Source: Micractinium sp. NFX-FRZ
Lineage: Eukaryota; Chlorophyta; Trebouxiophyceae; Chlorellales; Chlorellaceae
DNA: 64,000 nucleotides
Reading direction: 5' to 3'
NCBI GenBank assembly: GCA_029339195.1
Contig: JAPTJF010000001.1
Location: 372,001-436,000, forward strand
The position numbers were made by a program, and so were the translations under genes. Shown here piece by piece: positions 22,170-32,746 of this stretch (its first letter is position 1; each line of letters begins with the position of its first letter). A model generated the notes under the pieces. The model was given only the letters and a program-made list of their open reading frames with translations. It did no database searches and had not been told where the DNA came from.

Positions 22170-24847
22170 TCAGCGCTCCGTCATGTTGGTCTGCACCCCC
22201 AGCCCCTTCTTCATGAGCTCGTACGTCATGAAGGCGATGGCCACCCCGGGCAGCACTTTGTAGTACTCGGGCAGTATGCCAGAGTACAGGCCGCGGAAGC
22301 CCTCGCGCTGCAGGGGGGCGGGGGGGCGGGACGGCGGGATGCGTGAGAGATGGGATGCAGGTCAGCATGCCAGGGCGATGCATGGGTACATGCAAGGGTG
22401 TGATTGCATGGACTTGAGAAGTCAGCAGCAGCTGCTGCTGCGCACGCTGGCAGCAAGGGGACAAGCTGCTCCGGCAGGAGGGGCAGGACGGGTGCGTGCT
22501 GAAGCCCCGCTGCACGCCCTCTCATCAGGCCGCCAGTCTCAATCCCTCCTCACAGCTACTGCCCCCGTCCTTCCTCACCCCTCTACCTACCTGCACAACG
22601 CTGCGGAAGGTGCTGCCAAGGGTTGCAGGCCCGCCGCTGCTGCTGCAGCCGCCCTGCCCGCGTAGCTGCAGCCGCCGACGCACGAGGTCAAGGGGGAAGG
22701 TGGCGGTGGAGGAGACGAGGCCGGCGGCGCTGCCACACGCAAGGCTCATGCCAACCTGCCAGGGGGGACGCAAAAGCGGGAGTGCGGCAGGTCAGCAGAC
22801 AGCATGTTTCCAAATCGTGTGGGCGAAGAGGCTTGCCAAAGGGTGGGCCACGGCAAGTGGCGCATGCTGTGAGACGCAGGCGCGCAGGAAGTGCCTGCCA
22901 GGCTGCACGGACGCAACAGTGCGGCCCGGACGCCAAGCCTGCACATCCCCTCCTGCCCTCTACTTCCCTCCCCAGTCACACTGCCCTGCCCTGCCCTCCA
23001 CTCTCCCCTCACGCCGCGTGTTCTTCGCTTAGTGGCAGCCAGCCAGCTGCACCCCTCCCAATCCGCCTGCCCCCCACTTCTGCCTCCCTCCCTCTCCCCG
23101 CCTCCTTCTGCCTCCCTCCCTCCCCTCCCCTCCCCCGCCTCACCGAGGGCGTGGTTCTGTCGGTGGCAGCCAGCCAGCTGGACCTCAAGGTCTCGTAAGC
23201 CGCATAGTTTATGGCCAGGCTGGGGGCCACCTGCAGGGCACAGCAGGCACAGCAGGCACAGCAGGCACAGGATTGGGGCAGCAGGGAGCAAGTCAGAGGA
23301 CTGCTTGGGCGTGCGGGGGCCCGGGTGGAGACTACGCGGCCCGGGGTGGGCAGCAGCAGCAAGAGCACACATAGTTTATTGTCCAATCGGCATGCACTCC
23401 CACCCCCGGCACCTCATGCCAGCCCTGCAGTTGCCGCGGCAGACTCTACTGCGCCCGCCCGCCCCCAAGCGGTGCGCTTTCCAACACCATGCATCACATA
23501 TATACATGTCCTCATAAACAACCACTCGCTCCACAAGCCAGCCCTCCTAATGTACCCACCCACCCACCCACCCACCTGCATGAGCGTGGCCCCCAGCCCC
23601 CGGTAGAGCCCCAGGCCCCCCTCCTCCGCCGCTATCGTGCGCAGCGCGTGCCCGATGCCTGTGTAGTATCGCTGCGAGGTCTGGGCCGCCAGCCGCGTGC
23701 GCACCAAGTCAAGGGGGTACGCCTGAGAGGGTGGCGGGGGGTGCAGTGGGTGGTAAGCCCTGGTGGTGTGGGCGGCAGGGCAGAGCGGCAGGCACAGCAG
23801 GCCGCGGTGCAGGCTGCGCGTGCCCAGGCAGCAAGCAGCAGTGAGGGTCTCCACTTCAACCCTGCGCCAGCACTGCTAGCTGGGGCATTCACTCCCAAGC
23901 ACCCCCCAGATGCAAGTCCAGCCACGCAATCTCTCAACCGCGCCCCCAACCGCAACCTTGTCAGCCCCGCCCCCTCACCCCACCCACCAGCGTGCACGCC
24001 GTCAGGCCCGCCACGCCGCCGGCCACCAGCCGCCGCGCAACATCCCCTAGCGCCAGCGGCCCCTGCGCCGGGATGTGCTGCTTCCACTGCTCGTTCACGT
24101 GCTCGTAGATCCAGAAGTTTGCCGAGGAGTAGGGCAGGCGGTGGATGATGGTCACCCCGTTGCCCTTCCACAGCGCACGCAGCCCTTCTGTGCGCACGAC
24201 GTGGCGCAGCGCTGCAGCCACGCCCAGCCGCCCCGGCGGCAGCCCGCCGCCGCCCGCAGCCGCGTGCAGCCCGTTGACCTGATCGGGGGTGGGGTGAGAG
24301 GGTGTGGGGGCGAGGGTGGGACGAAAGCAAGAGGGAATGGCTACGGGGAAGGTGCGGTGTGGGCAAGGGTGCAATAGGGGCGGTGCTGCGATGCAGCTGG
24401 CCGGCAGCGTGATGGACCAGCAGAAGGGGCGTCACAAGGGAGGCACAGACTGGTGGTGAAGGAGCGAGCACCGAAGATTTGGCAGTCAGCTGCAGTACGG
24501 GGTGCCGCAGCGCCCCAGCGCCGCCCCGCCCCACCCCCACCTCACCCCACCTGGTACAGAATGGTCAGGCGGGCCAACGGCGCGGTGCAGCTCTTGCTGA
24601 AGGCGCCTGCCACGCCACCAGAGAGCAGCAGCTTGGCCTGCTCAAGCGAGCCGACTGCATACGAGGTGCTGGCTTCCGGCTGCTCCTCTTCCGGCGGCGC
24701 AGGGGCGCCGGCCGCTGTCAGCTCCTCGTCGATTAGGACCAGGCGCGCCAGGTCCGCCTCCATTTCCCCCGGCTCGTCCGTGATGCCCGCATCATCGCCT
24801 GGCCACGCCCGAGTGGAGGGCATATGGGCAAAGTGAGGGCCGCTCAT
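22170..24847 (-). CDS. Mitochondrial carrier family (SLC25) protein
   Basis: Predicted 374-residue inner-membrane solute carrier. Exons (minus): 24847-24551, 24278-23988, 23722-23576, 23230-23144, 22755-22591, 22307-22170, all phase 0. The threefold SLC25 repeat is visible. Repeat 1 has CTAPLARLTILYQ, a degenerate signature without the acidic residue. Repeat 2 has AYPLDLVRTRL, and repeat 3 has FPLDLVRRRL (P-x-[DE]-x-x-[RK]). Each repeat has the second-helix motif, for example ALWKGNG, GLYRGLG and GLYSGILP. The repeat 1 start LLSGGVAGAFSK closely follows the plant At3g55640/At3g53940 subgroup, whose substrates are thought to be nucleotides or cofactors such as CoA or thiamine pyrophosphate; the substrate here is not assigned. 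The N-terminal 70 residues are acidic (EE-rich) and probably face the intermembrane space. Confidence 0.9.
23006..23052 (-). repeat. Pseudo-copy of carrier exon 4 end plus donor
   Basis: On the minus strand the end of exon 4 (CAGCTGGCTGGCTGCCAC, then an AGAAC-type stretch and GTGAGG donor, 23185-23138) is repeated about 130 bp downstream, again ending in GTGAGG. The shared 18-mer is exact. Confidence 0.85.
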
Positions 24848-25859
24848 CCTGCTCGCGCTCCGAGGTCGGAAGGGGTGTGGTCAGCAGCCGAAAGGTTTTC
24901 TGTTTCGAAAGTAAAAGAAATCGGGGGCGCGAGCTTAAAGCCACCCGCACGCCGCCGCCTGCTTCAAGAGAGTGCAAGGAGGACGCTTGTTGGCGAGTAA
25001 ATCACCTCTTGCAGGCAATTTGAGCAAACAGAGTGAAGAAACCCGGGACCGGGTTCAGGTTGGGTTGAGTGGGGGTGCTGCCGCCGCACCGCCGCTGCCT
25101 GCGCCACCTCAGCACCTTCCGCCCGCGCACGCCGACAGGTGCCGCTGCAGCTGCCCGGTTGCGCCCTGTCCCACGGCTGCTGGGGCACAGTGAGGAGACA
25201 TCTGTTTCCGAGAGAAGCAAAGCAATGCAGTGAAGTATCCGTGTCACCTCAGCAGGGAGAGAAAGGGACAGGTGAGCTCGGGGCCGGAAAGTAGCGGGCA
25301 TCAGCGTGTCCTTTGAGCAAGCAGCAACAATCACGGACGCCACCACTCAGGGCGCCACCACTCAACAGCAGCGCCCATTTGCAGTGGTGCTCAGGGGGAG
25401 CAAGGAATGAAAGAGGTGAACACATGTTGGGGGCTGCAGGAGGCTTGCCGGCTGCTGCGGCAACCATGGGTTGGCCCTGCCTGGTGCAGCTGCCCTGGCC
25501 GTCAGCGCCACGCGTACGTGCAGCCAGGCCAGGCCAGTCACTCTGGCCGCCTGCGCCCCGGCGTGCCCTGCTGCCGCTCCGGGGTGGTGGCTGGGCTTGG
25601 GCCGGCTTCAATCGCTGCCGCCGTGCGCTCGCCAGCTGCACCGGCAGCACGCAGATCGGTCGGTTGGTTGGTCGTTCAACGGCCTGCCAGCGCTTGGTGC
25701 TGCCAGAACGCCAGAGGGCTGCCATCTGCTGCGGCTGCAGCTGCTACTGCCGGCGTCACAGCCTGGGCAGCACCGCTTGCCGGGGGAGCCCCCCTGAGCT
25801 TTGCCAGCCCCAGGGCGACCGACCGCCCCGCCCCGCGGCTGGCCCGCGTGGCTGGCGCT
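24848..25859. other. Intergenic region between two - genes
   Basis: It contains the carrier promoter and the 3' UTR of the sugar-nucleotide transporter. Several open frames cross 25400-25860, but they lack start/splice logic and family similarity. No TGTAA on the minus strand was found near the transporter stop. Confidence 0.45.
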
Positions 25860-28800
25860 TCACTTGATGGGGTCCACCGGCGCGCCGTCAACACCTGGCA
25901 GCGCCGTGTCGCCGTGCACCAGCGGCAGCTTCTCCGGCTCACCCGCGCCACCCTCGGCGGGCGCCCCGTCCTTGCCCTTGCCGTGCGCGCTGCCCTTGGA
26001 GAGGCTCTTGTAGTACAGGGCTCCAAACACCATGACCGTGCCCAGCCACTGCCCGGCGGTCAGGGGGTGCGCAAAGAGGATGCAGGAGAGCAGGATGGAG
26101 ATGAACTGGCGGGTGGTCATGACGGTGGCAAAGAGCAGGGCGCCGAAAGTCTTGATGGTGTGGCTGCGGGAGGCACAGGTGGAAAGGGGCAAGGGGGGAG
26201 GGGCAAGGAGGGAGACGGATGGGGCAGCGAGTTGCGGCAGGTGGGCGGCGTTACAGTATGGGCTGTCAGTTGATGATGCGGGGAGTGTGCGGGGCCGGGC
26301 GGCTCGCACCCGGCTGCCCTGGAAGCCCACGGCACTGCCTAAATACTCCAAACCATCCTGCTGCCTGCTGCCCACTGCCCTGCTGCCCACTGCACCCCAC
26401 GCCTCCCAATGCCACACACACATGCCCCCGGCCACACCTGATGAACAGCTGGCCAATGGTGGCGGCACCCGACAGCATCATGATGGAGGCCAGGGCCTCG
26501 GGGTGGCGGCTCACAAAGCTGCGGGGCAAGAGGGGCATGGACGTGGGGGGGTTGGGGATGAGAGACGGCACAGTGATGGAGGCCAGGGCTTTAGGTTGGC
26601 GGCTCACAGAAGGCACAAGCTGGAAAGGCAGGGGTGGGACTGGGCACCGGGGTGGCGCTCCACTGGATGGGCCGGGGCGGCACCTGGGAGGCACAGGCAA
26701 CACCACAAACGGTGCAATCAATCAGGCAGCAATGTACGTTGCCCGGCGTCGGCCCCGGGCAGCCGGGGCACACCTGAGGGCGGGCATGAGCTGCCCGGCG
26801 GAGACGAGGCCCAGCAGGGAGAAGGTGGCTGAGAAGGTGGTGACGTAGAAGATCTGGTTGTAGATGGTCATCTGGTAGCCCTGCAGGCACACGCGCGGGG
26901 GGCGGGGGGGGAGGGCGGGGGATTGGATGAATGATGGGTTCGACGAAGAAGGGGCGCGGGGCGGGCGTGCCCACAATTTGGCGGCACCATGAGATGAGCG
27001 CCCCCATCCTGAGCAATTTCTAGTGGAGGGTGGAGGCGTGGCTGAGGGAACACTGCCTCCCGCCCATCCTCTCAAAACCCTTCTCTCAAACCCAGCCGCA
27101 CCCGTCCACGCCGTCTTGATGTCCAGACAACTCGCCCCTGACCAGCTTGTTCTGCAATGTGGGGGCTGAAGCCAACTACGCCCAGGCACCTGCCCTGCCC
27201 CGCCCCGCCATTCACTCTAAGAAGACACAACACTAGCAGAGCGTCGCGGTCACACGCCCGCCCTGCCGCTTGCTTGCCTTGAACAGCTTGTCCTGGAAGG
27301 TGGAGGTGAATCCGTCAAAGCCTAGGTATCCCAGCATGAGGGCCAGGCCAAACATGGAGGAGTCGGAGGAGGCGTGCTTGCTCTTGACGGAGCCGGTCAT
27401 GAGGAAGAAGGTGCAGCCCAGGGTGATCAGCGCGGCGTTCAGGTAGTCCTTGGGGCCTGCATGGCGGTGGCGGGCGAGCGAGGAGGTAGAGCTTGGGTGA
27501 GAGGGAGAGGATTGACAGGGGGACCAGAACAAGCGGGTGCAGCCCGGGGTGATGTGCGAGGCGTTCAGGTAGGCCTTGGGGCCTGCATGGGTGTGGGAGC
27601 GAGGAGGGGGATCACAACAAGCGGGTGCAGGCTGGGATGATGTGCGCGGCGTTCAGGTAGGCCTTGGGCCTGCACAAGTAGGTCTGGGTGATGCCGCGTG
27701 CTCCCTGCTCATCCCCGCCCACCCACCGTATCGCTTCTTCATGATCAGCGTTCCCCAGACCATGACGGGGATCATCTTGGCGCACTTGCCCAGCGTCTGC
27801 ACGACGGGGCAGGCAGGCAGGGGTGGGTGCCGCAGAGGTTGAGGCGCTGGTGGTGGGGTGTGGGGCTGCACACCCTTTGGTGCTGCCCTAATGCAGCTCC
27901 CTTGCGCTGAGTGCCTCACGCACTGTGACCTCCCCTGCAACCCAGCTGCCGCAACATAGGGACGGCACCGCAGCTAGCCCCAAACAAGCAGGGCCCAAGC
28001 CAGCATAAGAAGCAGACATGTTGGTACTATTGATACACGCTTGCCTGCATGGGGAAGGAGACGTGCTTGAGCGCCTCGTACTGGCAGAAGGTGGCCACCA
28101 CGTTGGACACGCTGACGGCGGCGTAGTTGTAGGGGGGCGCCACGGGGCGCATGTCCTGGCCGTACAGCTGCAGGGGCGGGGGCGTGCGGGGGGGCAGGGC
28201 ACAACAGTGGGGTGGGGGGCACAGCTTGGGGCGCAGCGGCTGTGGCGAACAACGTGGGTGCGGAAAGAGGTGGATGCAGCGCTGCGGCGCTGATGCCACC
28301 GGCAAGCGGGCACGGCAGCAGCTTCATGGCAAACTGCACCGCGCTCAGCGTGTGGGTGCTATGGGTTCAACTCCTGGCGGCCGCGCTACTTCCCCCCACT
28401 GGCCCGCCCAAGGAGCCCGCCGCGGTGACGCACCAGCAGCATGCTAAATGCCACCGTCATTGTGGTCACTCGGTTGCAGAGCACCAGGAACAGGGAGAAG
28501 GTGAAGGTCTCGCCACCGAAGCTGCCCTGCATGATGCGCTCCTGCAGAGGGCAAAGGGGGCACAGCAACGGCGCAGTGTGAGGCGCGGTGGCGCAGTGGC
28601 GGTTGCGGCGGCAGCTTGTTGGGAGCCCCCATACTGGCGTGTTCGGGCGATGCACGGCGGCTTCGAGGGCACCCGCCATCCGTCAGGGGTAGCCAGAGGT
28701 TGCTGGGCGCCGATGAAAGGCTTTGAAGCCAGCGACCCTGTCTGCGTCCCGGAGCGCCTTGCCTGAAGGACTCCATAAGCCACGAGGCAGCCGATCACTC

Positions 28801-28882
28801 CGCCGCAACACCAGAGCAGGTGAAACCTCTCGTTGGCGCGGACTTTGGCGAAAGCCGCGTCCCAGACCGCCAGGAGCCCCAT
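25860..28882 (-). CDS. UDP-galactose/UDP-glucose transporter (SLC35B, UTR2/UTR5-like)
   Basis: Predicted 363-residue Golgi/ER nucleotide-sugar antiporter with about ten membrane segments. Exons (minus): 28882-28763, 28541-28434, 28167-28045, 27796-27727, 27456-27278, 26880-26774, 26518-26438, 26163-25860. It follows plant UTR2/UTR5 closely: YGVLQERIM, LFLVLCNR, ATFCQYEALKHVSFP, KCAKMIPVMVWGTLIM, YLGFDGFTSTFQDKLFKGY, NQIFYVTTFSA, TIKTFGALLFATVMTTRQ. It imports UDP-sugars in exchange for UMP for glycosylation; substrate preference is inferred. An in-frame ATG at 29029 would add 49 residues with Arg/Ala/Ser; I prefer 28882 because it matches family length. The tail is hydrophilic (KGKGKDG...). 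Introns 1, 3 and 5 begin with GC, and introns 4 and 6 contain echo copies of the next exon. Confidence 0.9.
26569..26622 (-). repeat. Pseudo-copy of transporter exon 7 start
   Basis: Minus-strand sequence reading TGTGAGCCGCCAACC...GCCCTGGCCTCCATCA repeats the first 45 bases of exon 7 (26518 downward), including SRHPEALASI-type coding. It lies about 100 bp upstream of the exon in transcript sense. The acceptor AG is lost in the copy. Confidence 0.88.
27535..27672 (-). repeat. Two pseudo-copies of transporter exon 5 start with acceptor
   Basis: Copies at about 27535-27590 and 27620-27672 repeat the acceptor and first 45 bases of exon 5 (27456 downward). All three share GGCGTTCAGGTAG and CTTGG..CCTGCA on the plus strand, and both copies keep the TGCAG acceptor. 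Spacing between the three units is about 123 and 87 bp. Confidence 0.9.
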
Positions 28883-29778
28883 GTTTGGCTTGCGTGTGGT
28901 CCCCGTGGTGAACAAGACGCTTAGAACAACGGCAAATGGTCTTGGGCGGGCGCTGAGGGATGCAGCTTTGAAAATCACCGGTGCTGCTGCGGCACGCTGT
29001 GGGGACCGATGTCGACAGTGAACTCTCATTGCCCAGGTACTGCAGGTAATGTTAGAGTTGGTCTGATTGGCCCTGAGTAACTAAGCAGGAGGAGGGCTTG
29101 GGGGCGGTTGGGCCTTGGCATGCACTGCATGGAGCCAAACCAAGCTGGGGGGGCACTGCGCCGAGCGTCGGTTAAGGCCAGACTGTGGCCGCTACAGCCA
29201 ACGTGTGGCGTGAACGCACCCCAACACATGGAATGATACCCACATTGAGCACCGTTACATGCAGCATTATCTGTTGCACAGGTGACATGATATGTGGTAT
29301 ATAAGAAGGGTACCAGCAAGGGCCGGGGAGGGTCGACGCTGCACCCCTGGAGTGACGGTGCACCTGCCTGTTTGCCACCCAATGAGGTTGCAACAACTTC
29401 TGCACAGTTAGGCAACAGACCTCTGAGAGGTTCAGCTGATCAGATGTGCGCGCCCATCTTGAAGAAGGGACAGCAAATGACACAGGCACAGTGCCTACAG
29501 CAGCACTGGCGGCTGTGTGTGTGGGGGCCGGGCGGTGCCCAGCGCATGGGGTTGGGTTTCAGAGAGGCAAGTTCTGCGAATTTTGTTCTCAGCTCTAAAC
29601 AGGCCTCCACAGCATCAAAATCTTGAACACTGAACCCAGAAACCATGCCCAGGCCGACGGAAAGCAGTAGCCGCCGGTGGGCGGGGCGGCGAGCGCTGGA
29701 AAGGCGCGGCCAATGCAGCAAGTGTGGGCATCCCTCCAGCTCGCCCGCCCTTGCTCGCTCCTTGCCTGCCTGCCCAGA
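28883..29778. promoter_or_regulatory. Divergent region, sugar-nucleotide transporter / small charged protein
   Basis: About 0.9 kb between divergent start codons (0.75 kb if the transporter starts at 29029). Both promoters should be here. AT-richer sequence occurs at 29195-29310, with ATGATATGTGGTATATAAG near 29287-29305 containing a TATATAA-like element about 470 bp from the + gene. No other gene is supported. Confidence 0.4.
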
Positions 29779-30343
29779 ATGTCGTCAAAGCTGGTGAAGG
29801 CCCAGCTGAACTCTGTGCTCGCGCGCGCCGTCGACAAGCAGCAGCAGGGCAAGAGCGCCAAGAAGGGCGGCAAGCAGCAGCCCGGACGCAACCGGGGCAA
29901 GCGCGCAAGTAAGGCGCGGCGCCTGACCGAGGCAGCGGCGCCCGAGCAGGAGCAGCAGAAGCGCGGGGAAGTGCTCGCAGCGAACCTGAAGTACTTCTCC
30001 AAGACCACCACTGCACAGGGCAAAGCTCAGGACCTGGTGTCGCAGGTGGGGGCAGCGCCTGTGCCTGCATGCGCCATTGCCGCCGCCGCCGCTGCCGCCA
30101 CAGCCAGCCAAAGCTCGTCGCCACTTGTTGCGCTGGGTGTACTTGGTCGGTGCACCATGATGGTTACAGCAATCCACTTTGCCACCTTACCTCCCTTCCT
30201 GCCTGCAGCTGCTCACCAAGCAGGGCTTCCAGCCGCGGCCGCGCAAGCAGGCGGCGCTGCCGCAGCAGGGGCAGCAGCACCCAGCTGACGAGTTGAATGA
30301 CGATGACGACGATGACCTGGCAATGTTTGGTGACCTCATGTGA
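29779..30343 (+). CDS. Small highly charged hypothetical protein
   Basis: 133 residues from two exons (29779-30045 and 30209-30343). I do not recognise it. The N-terminus MSSKLVKAQLNSVL is followed by a Lys/Gln/Gly-rich basic stretch (GKSAKKGGKQQPGRNRGKR, a likely nuclear localisation signal), a helix EVLAANLKYFSK, the motif LLTKQGFQPRPRK, and a short acidic run of six Asp before the end MFGDLM. The basic-then-acidic layout and putative NLS suggest a small nuclear or nucleolar protein; this is inference. The splice junction is clean (CAG/GTGGGG...CTGCAG/CTG, phase 0). The next gene begins within about 180 bp. Confidence 0.65.
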
Positions 30344-30524
30344 GGGCCCAGCCAGGGGCAATACAGTCGCAGGTGCAGCAGTGGCCCCTGCGCACCGCCG
30401 CACTGCCGCTGGCGCTGCTGCCGGGTGCGCCGGCGGCAGCAGCAGCCGGTTCCGACGCTGGCGCGAGCATGGCTGCGCCCAGCAGCGCAGCGCAGGCAGC
30501 AGCGGCAGTAGGGGCGCAGGAGCC

Positions 30525-32073
30525 ATGGTGCTCCGCGCCCCTCCTCTGCAACCTTGCCAGCGCCCGGCAGTCGCAGCAGCGGCGGGGCCGGGGGCGGGCG
30601 GCCAGGGCGGCCAGCCAGAGACGCTAGCAGACGTGATGGGAAACATTTGGCAGCAGCTGCTGGAGATGCAGGGGCAGCAGGCGGGCGGGCAGCGCCCAAG
30701 CGGCGCGCACGTGCACGTGGACAGGCTCACTTACCAGCCTCCCGGTGAGCTGGGGTGTGGGCTGTTGGGCCAGGTGATGGCTTGCGTCAGCTATGTGCTG
30801 CACTGCCTGCGCATGCCTCTCCCCAGCAGTGCCGCCGGTGCCTTCTCCCTCCCCTGCGGCAGGCAGCCAGCTTTCCCACCAATGCCCGCCTTTCGACCCT
30901 GCTTGGTGTCCATCTGCCTCCATCTCTGCACCCTGCAGGGTCCCCTGCCCCCCTGCTCAGCGAGGTGTGCATGACGCTGCCCCCCAACCAGATGGGCCTC
31001 GTGTTCGGGCGCAGCGGCGCAGGCAAAACCACGCTGCTGCAGCTGGTGGCGGGGCTGGCGCAGCAGACCTCCGGCTCCATCTCCTTCTCTGGCCCCCCGA
31101 CCCCCGACTTCTCCCCTGCCGGCAACAGCAGCAGCAGCAGCAGCAGCGGTGCAGCAACCGGCGCGCCTGCCTCTGACCTGACTTCTGAGGAGCGCATGGC
31201 CCAGGCGGGGCTGGTGTTTCAGTTCCCCGAGCGCCACTTCATTGGCCGCACGATGAGCGCTGAGCTGACGGTGGGGTGGCCGGTGGCGCCGGAAGCGCTG
31301 GTCACGCGCACCGCCCTGGCGCAGCGCACGCACGAGGTGCTGGCGGCGGTGGGGCTCACCTCCCTGCCGCTGGATGTCCCCCTGGCCCACCTCAGCGACG
31401 GCTACAAGCGGTGAGGCGGGGCTTGGGGCGCGTGGCGGGGACGGGTGGGGTGTTCAAGGTTGCGTGATGTGGCAGTCCTCGGCGGCGGCCTGGAGCGGCG
31501 GGGCTCATGCGCGGGGGGCTAGGTGCGGAATGGCTCAGGGTGGGGCAGGCACTCTGGGCTTGGCGTGATGTGATGTGGAGGCTCGCGGGGCGGGCGGCAC
31601 TCTGCCCTGCCTGCTCGAGGTTGCCCTGCCCTGCTGTGCCCCGTGCCCCGCAATTTCCGCCTGAGTCCCTGCTGGCGCCCTGCCTTTATTCCGCACCCTG
31701 TCCCCTGTTGTGCACGGCCTTCCGCTACACTGCCCCCTGCTGCACTGCCCCCTGCTGCACTGCCTGCATCCCTTTGCCTCACCCCTGGCCCCCACGCCCT
31801 CACCCCTGCCCACTCCTCAGGCGTGTGGCGCTGGCGGTGCAGCTGGTGCGCCGCCCACGGCTGCTGCTTCTGGACGAGCCGCTGGCAGGGCTGGACTGGC
31901 GCACCCGCGGGGAGCTCGTCTCCCTCCTTTCCTCCCTGAAATCGGAGTGCACCATGCTGGTTGTGAGCCACGATTTGAGGGAGCTGGCCCCGCTGGTGGA
32001 CGGCGCCTGGGAGATGCGGCCGGGCGGGCGGCTGGAGGTGGCGAGCGTCGACGCGCTGCCCACGCTGGGCTGA
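30525..32073 (+). CDS. ABCI11: Chloroplast ABC transporter ATPase, ABCI11/NAP14-like
   Basis: Predicted 314-residue soluble ABC ATPase. Exons: 30525-30744, 30939-31410, 31821-32073. Motifs: YQPPG start as in plant ABCI11, Walker A GRSGAGKTT (about residues 97-105), Q-loop VFQFPERHFIG, signature LSDGYKRR, Walker B LLLLDEPLAGLDW, H-loop VVSHDLRELAPLVD. Order and wording match Arabidopsis ABCI11/NAP14, a plastid protein of ECF/cobalt-type ancestry linked to chloroplast metal homeostasis. The signature here is LSDG rather than the usual LSGG. A Ser-rich loop (about 150-160) is inserted after Walker A. The first 60 residues are Ala/Gln/Arg-rich and could be a transit peptide; the ATG at 30525 is chosen because upstream in-frame ATGs overlap the previous coding region. 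Confidence 0.88.
31728..31770 (+). repeat. 15-bp tandem repeat in ABCI11 intron 2
   Basis: The unit CACTGCCCCCTGCTG is repeated nearly three times in the pyrimidine-rich part of the intron. Confidence 0.8.
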
Positions 32074-32746
32074 CCTTTGATTCTGTTGCGCACTAGTTGT
32101 TCCTGCTCGCCTCTGCCCAAACCGACGTTGGACCATAAGCACTAGTTTTGGTGGAGGGCGGTGGAAAACATTAGACGGGACGGGCACTGGCGGTGCACCT
32201 GACGTCTGTCCGGAGGCTCGTGAGAGGGCCAGAGGGCAAAGGAGAGAGAGTGCTGGAATGCCTTGCCTTCCCAGCCTGCCGATCACACCATGTTCCCTAC
32301 AAACAGCATACAGTGGGCTGCCTGATGCAATGCACACGCCACTGGGCACGGGTTCAGAGCCAGCCGCCTCTTAGGGGCCTGTTGCACACGAGGGTGCCTA
32401 GCGGACAGACCTGTTCACCTCGAAACCCTGCTTTTGAATTCATGGCTGAAGGTGATCATTGCTGCTGCAGGCGCGCAGGCGGGGTGGCCTATCTTAGTCT
32501 TCGTGGTTGAGGCAGCGTCTTCGTAAAGACTTGGTTGTTTCGGCCAGCTCTCCGATTCACCGGCCATCTGAAGTGATACACCGTCCGAGCCACATTTCTG
32601 GGGTTGCGACAGTGTTGAAGAGCTGATTTTGGATGAGGACATGAGGGTCGCCAGCTCAGCGTCCCCACCGCCCCCAGTGCGCTCCCCCCTGCTCCCGCCA
32701 ACTGTTCCAAGATCTCTTCACGTTGTAGGGGCCACCTGACGGCTCG
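32074..32746. other. Intergenic region between tandem + genes
   Basis: It holds the ABCI11 3' UTR and the promoter/5' UTR of the next gene. A short open frame starting at ATG 32641 and ending at TGA 32738-32740 lies just before the main ATG (32747) and could act as an upstream ORF. No other feature is seen. Confidence 0.45.

Noticed and set aside
25407..26273. Plus-strand open frame of 288 codons opposite the transporter gene
   Set aside because: It overlaps the last transporter exon antisense and has no domain; a shadow of GC-rich sequence.
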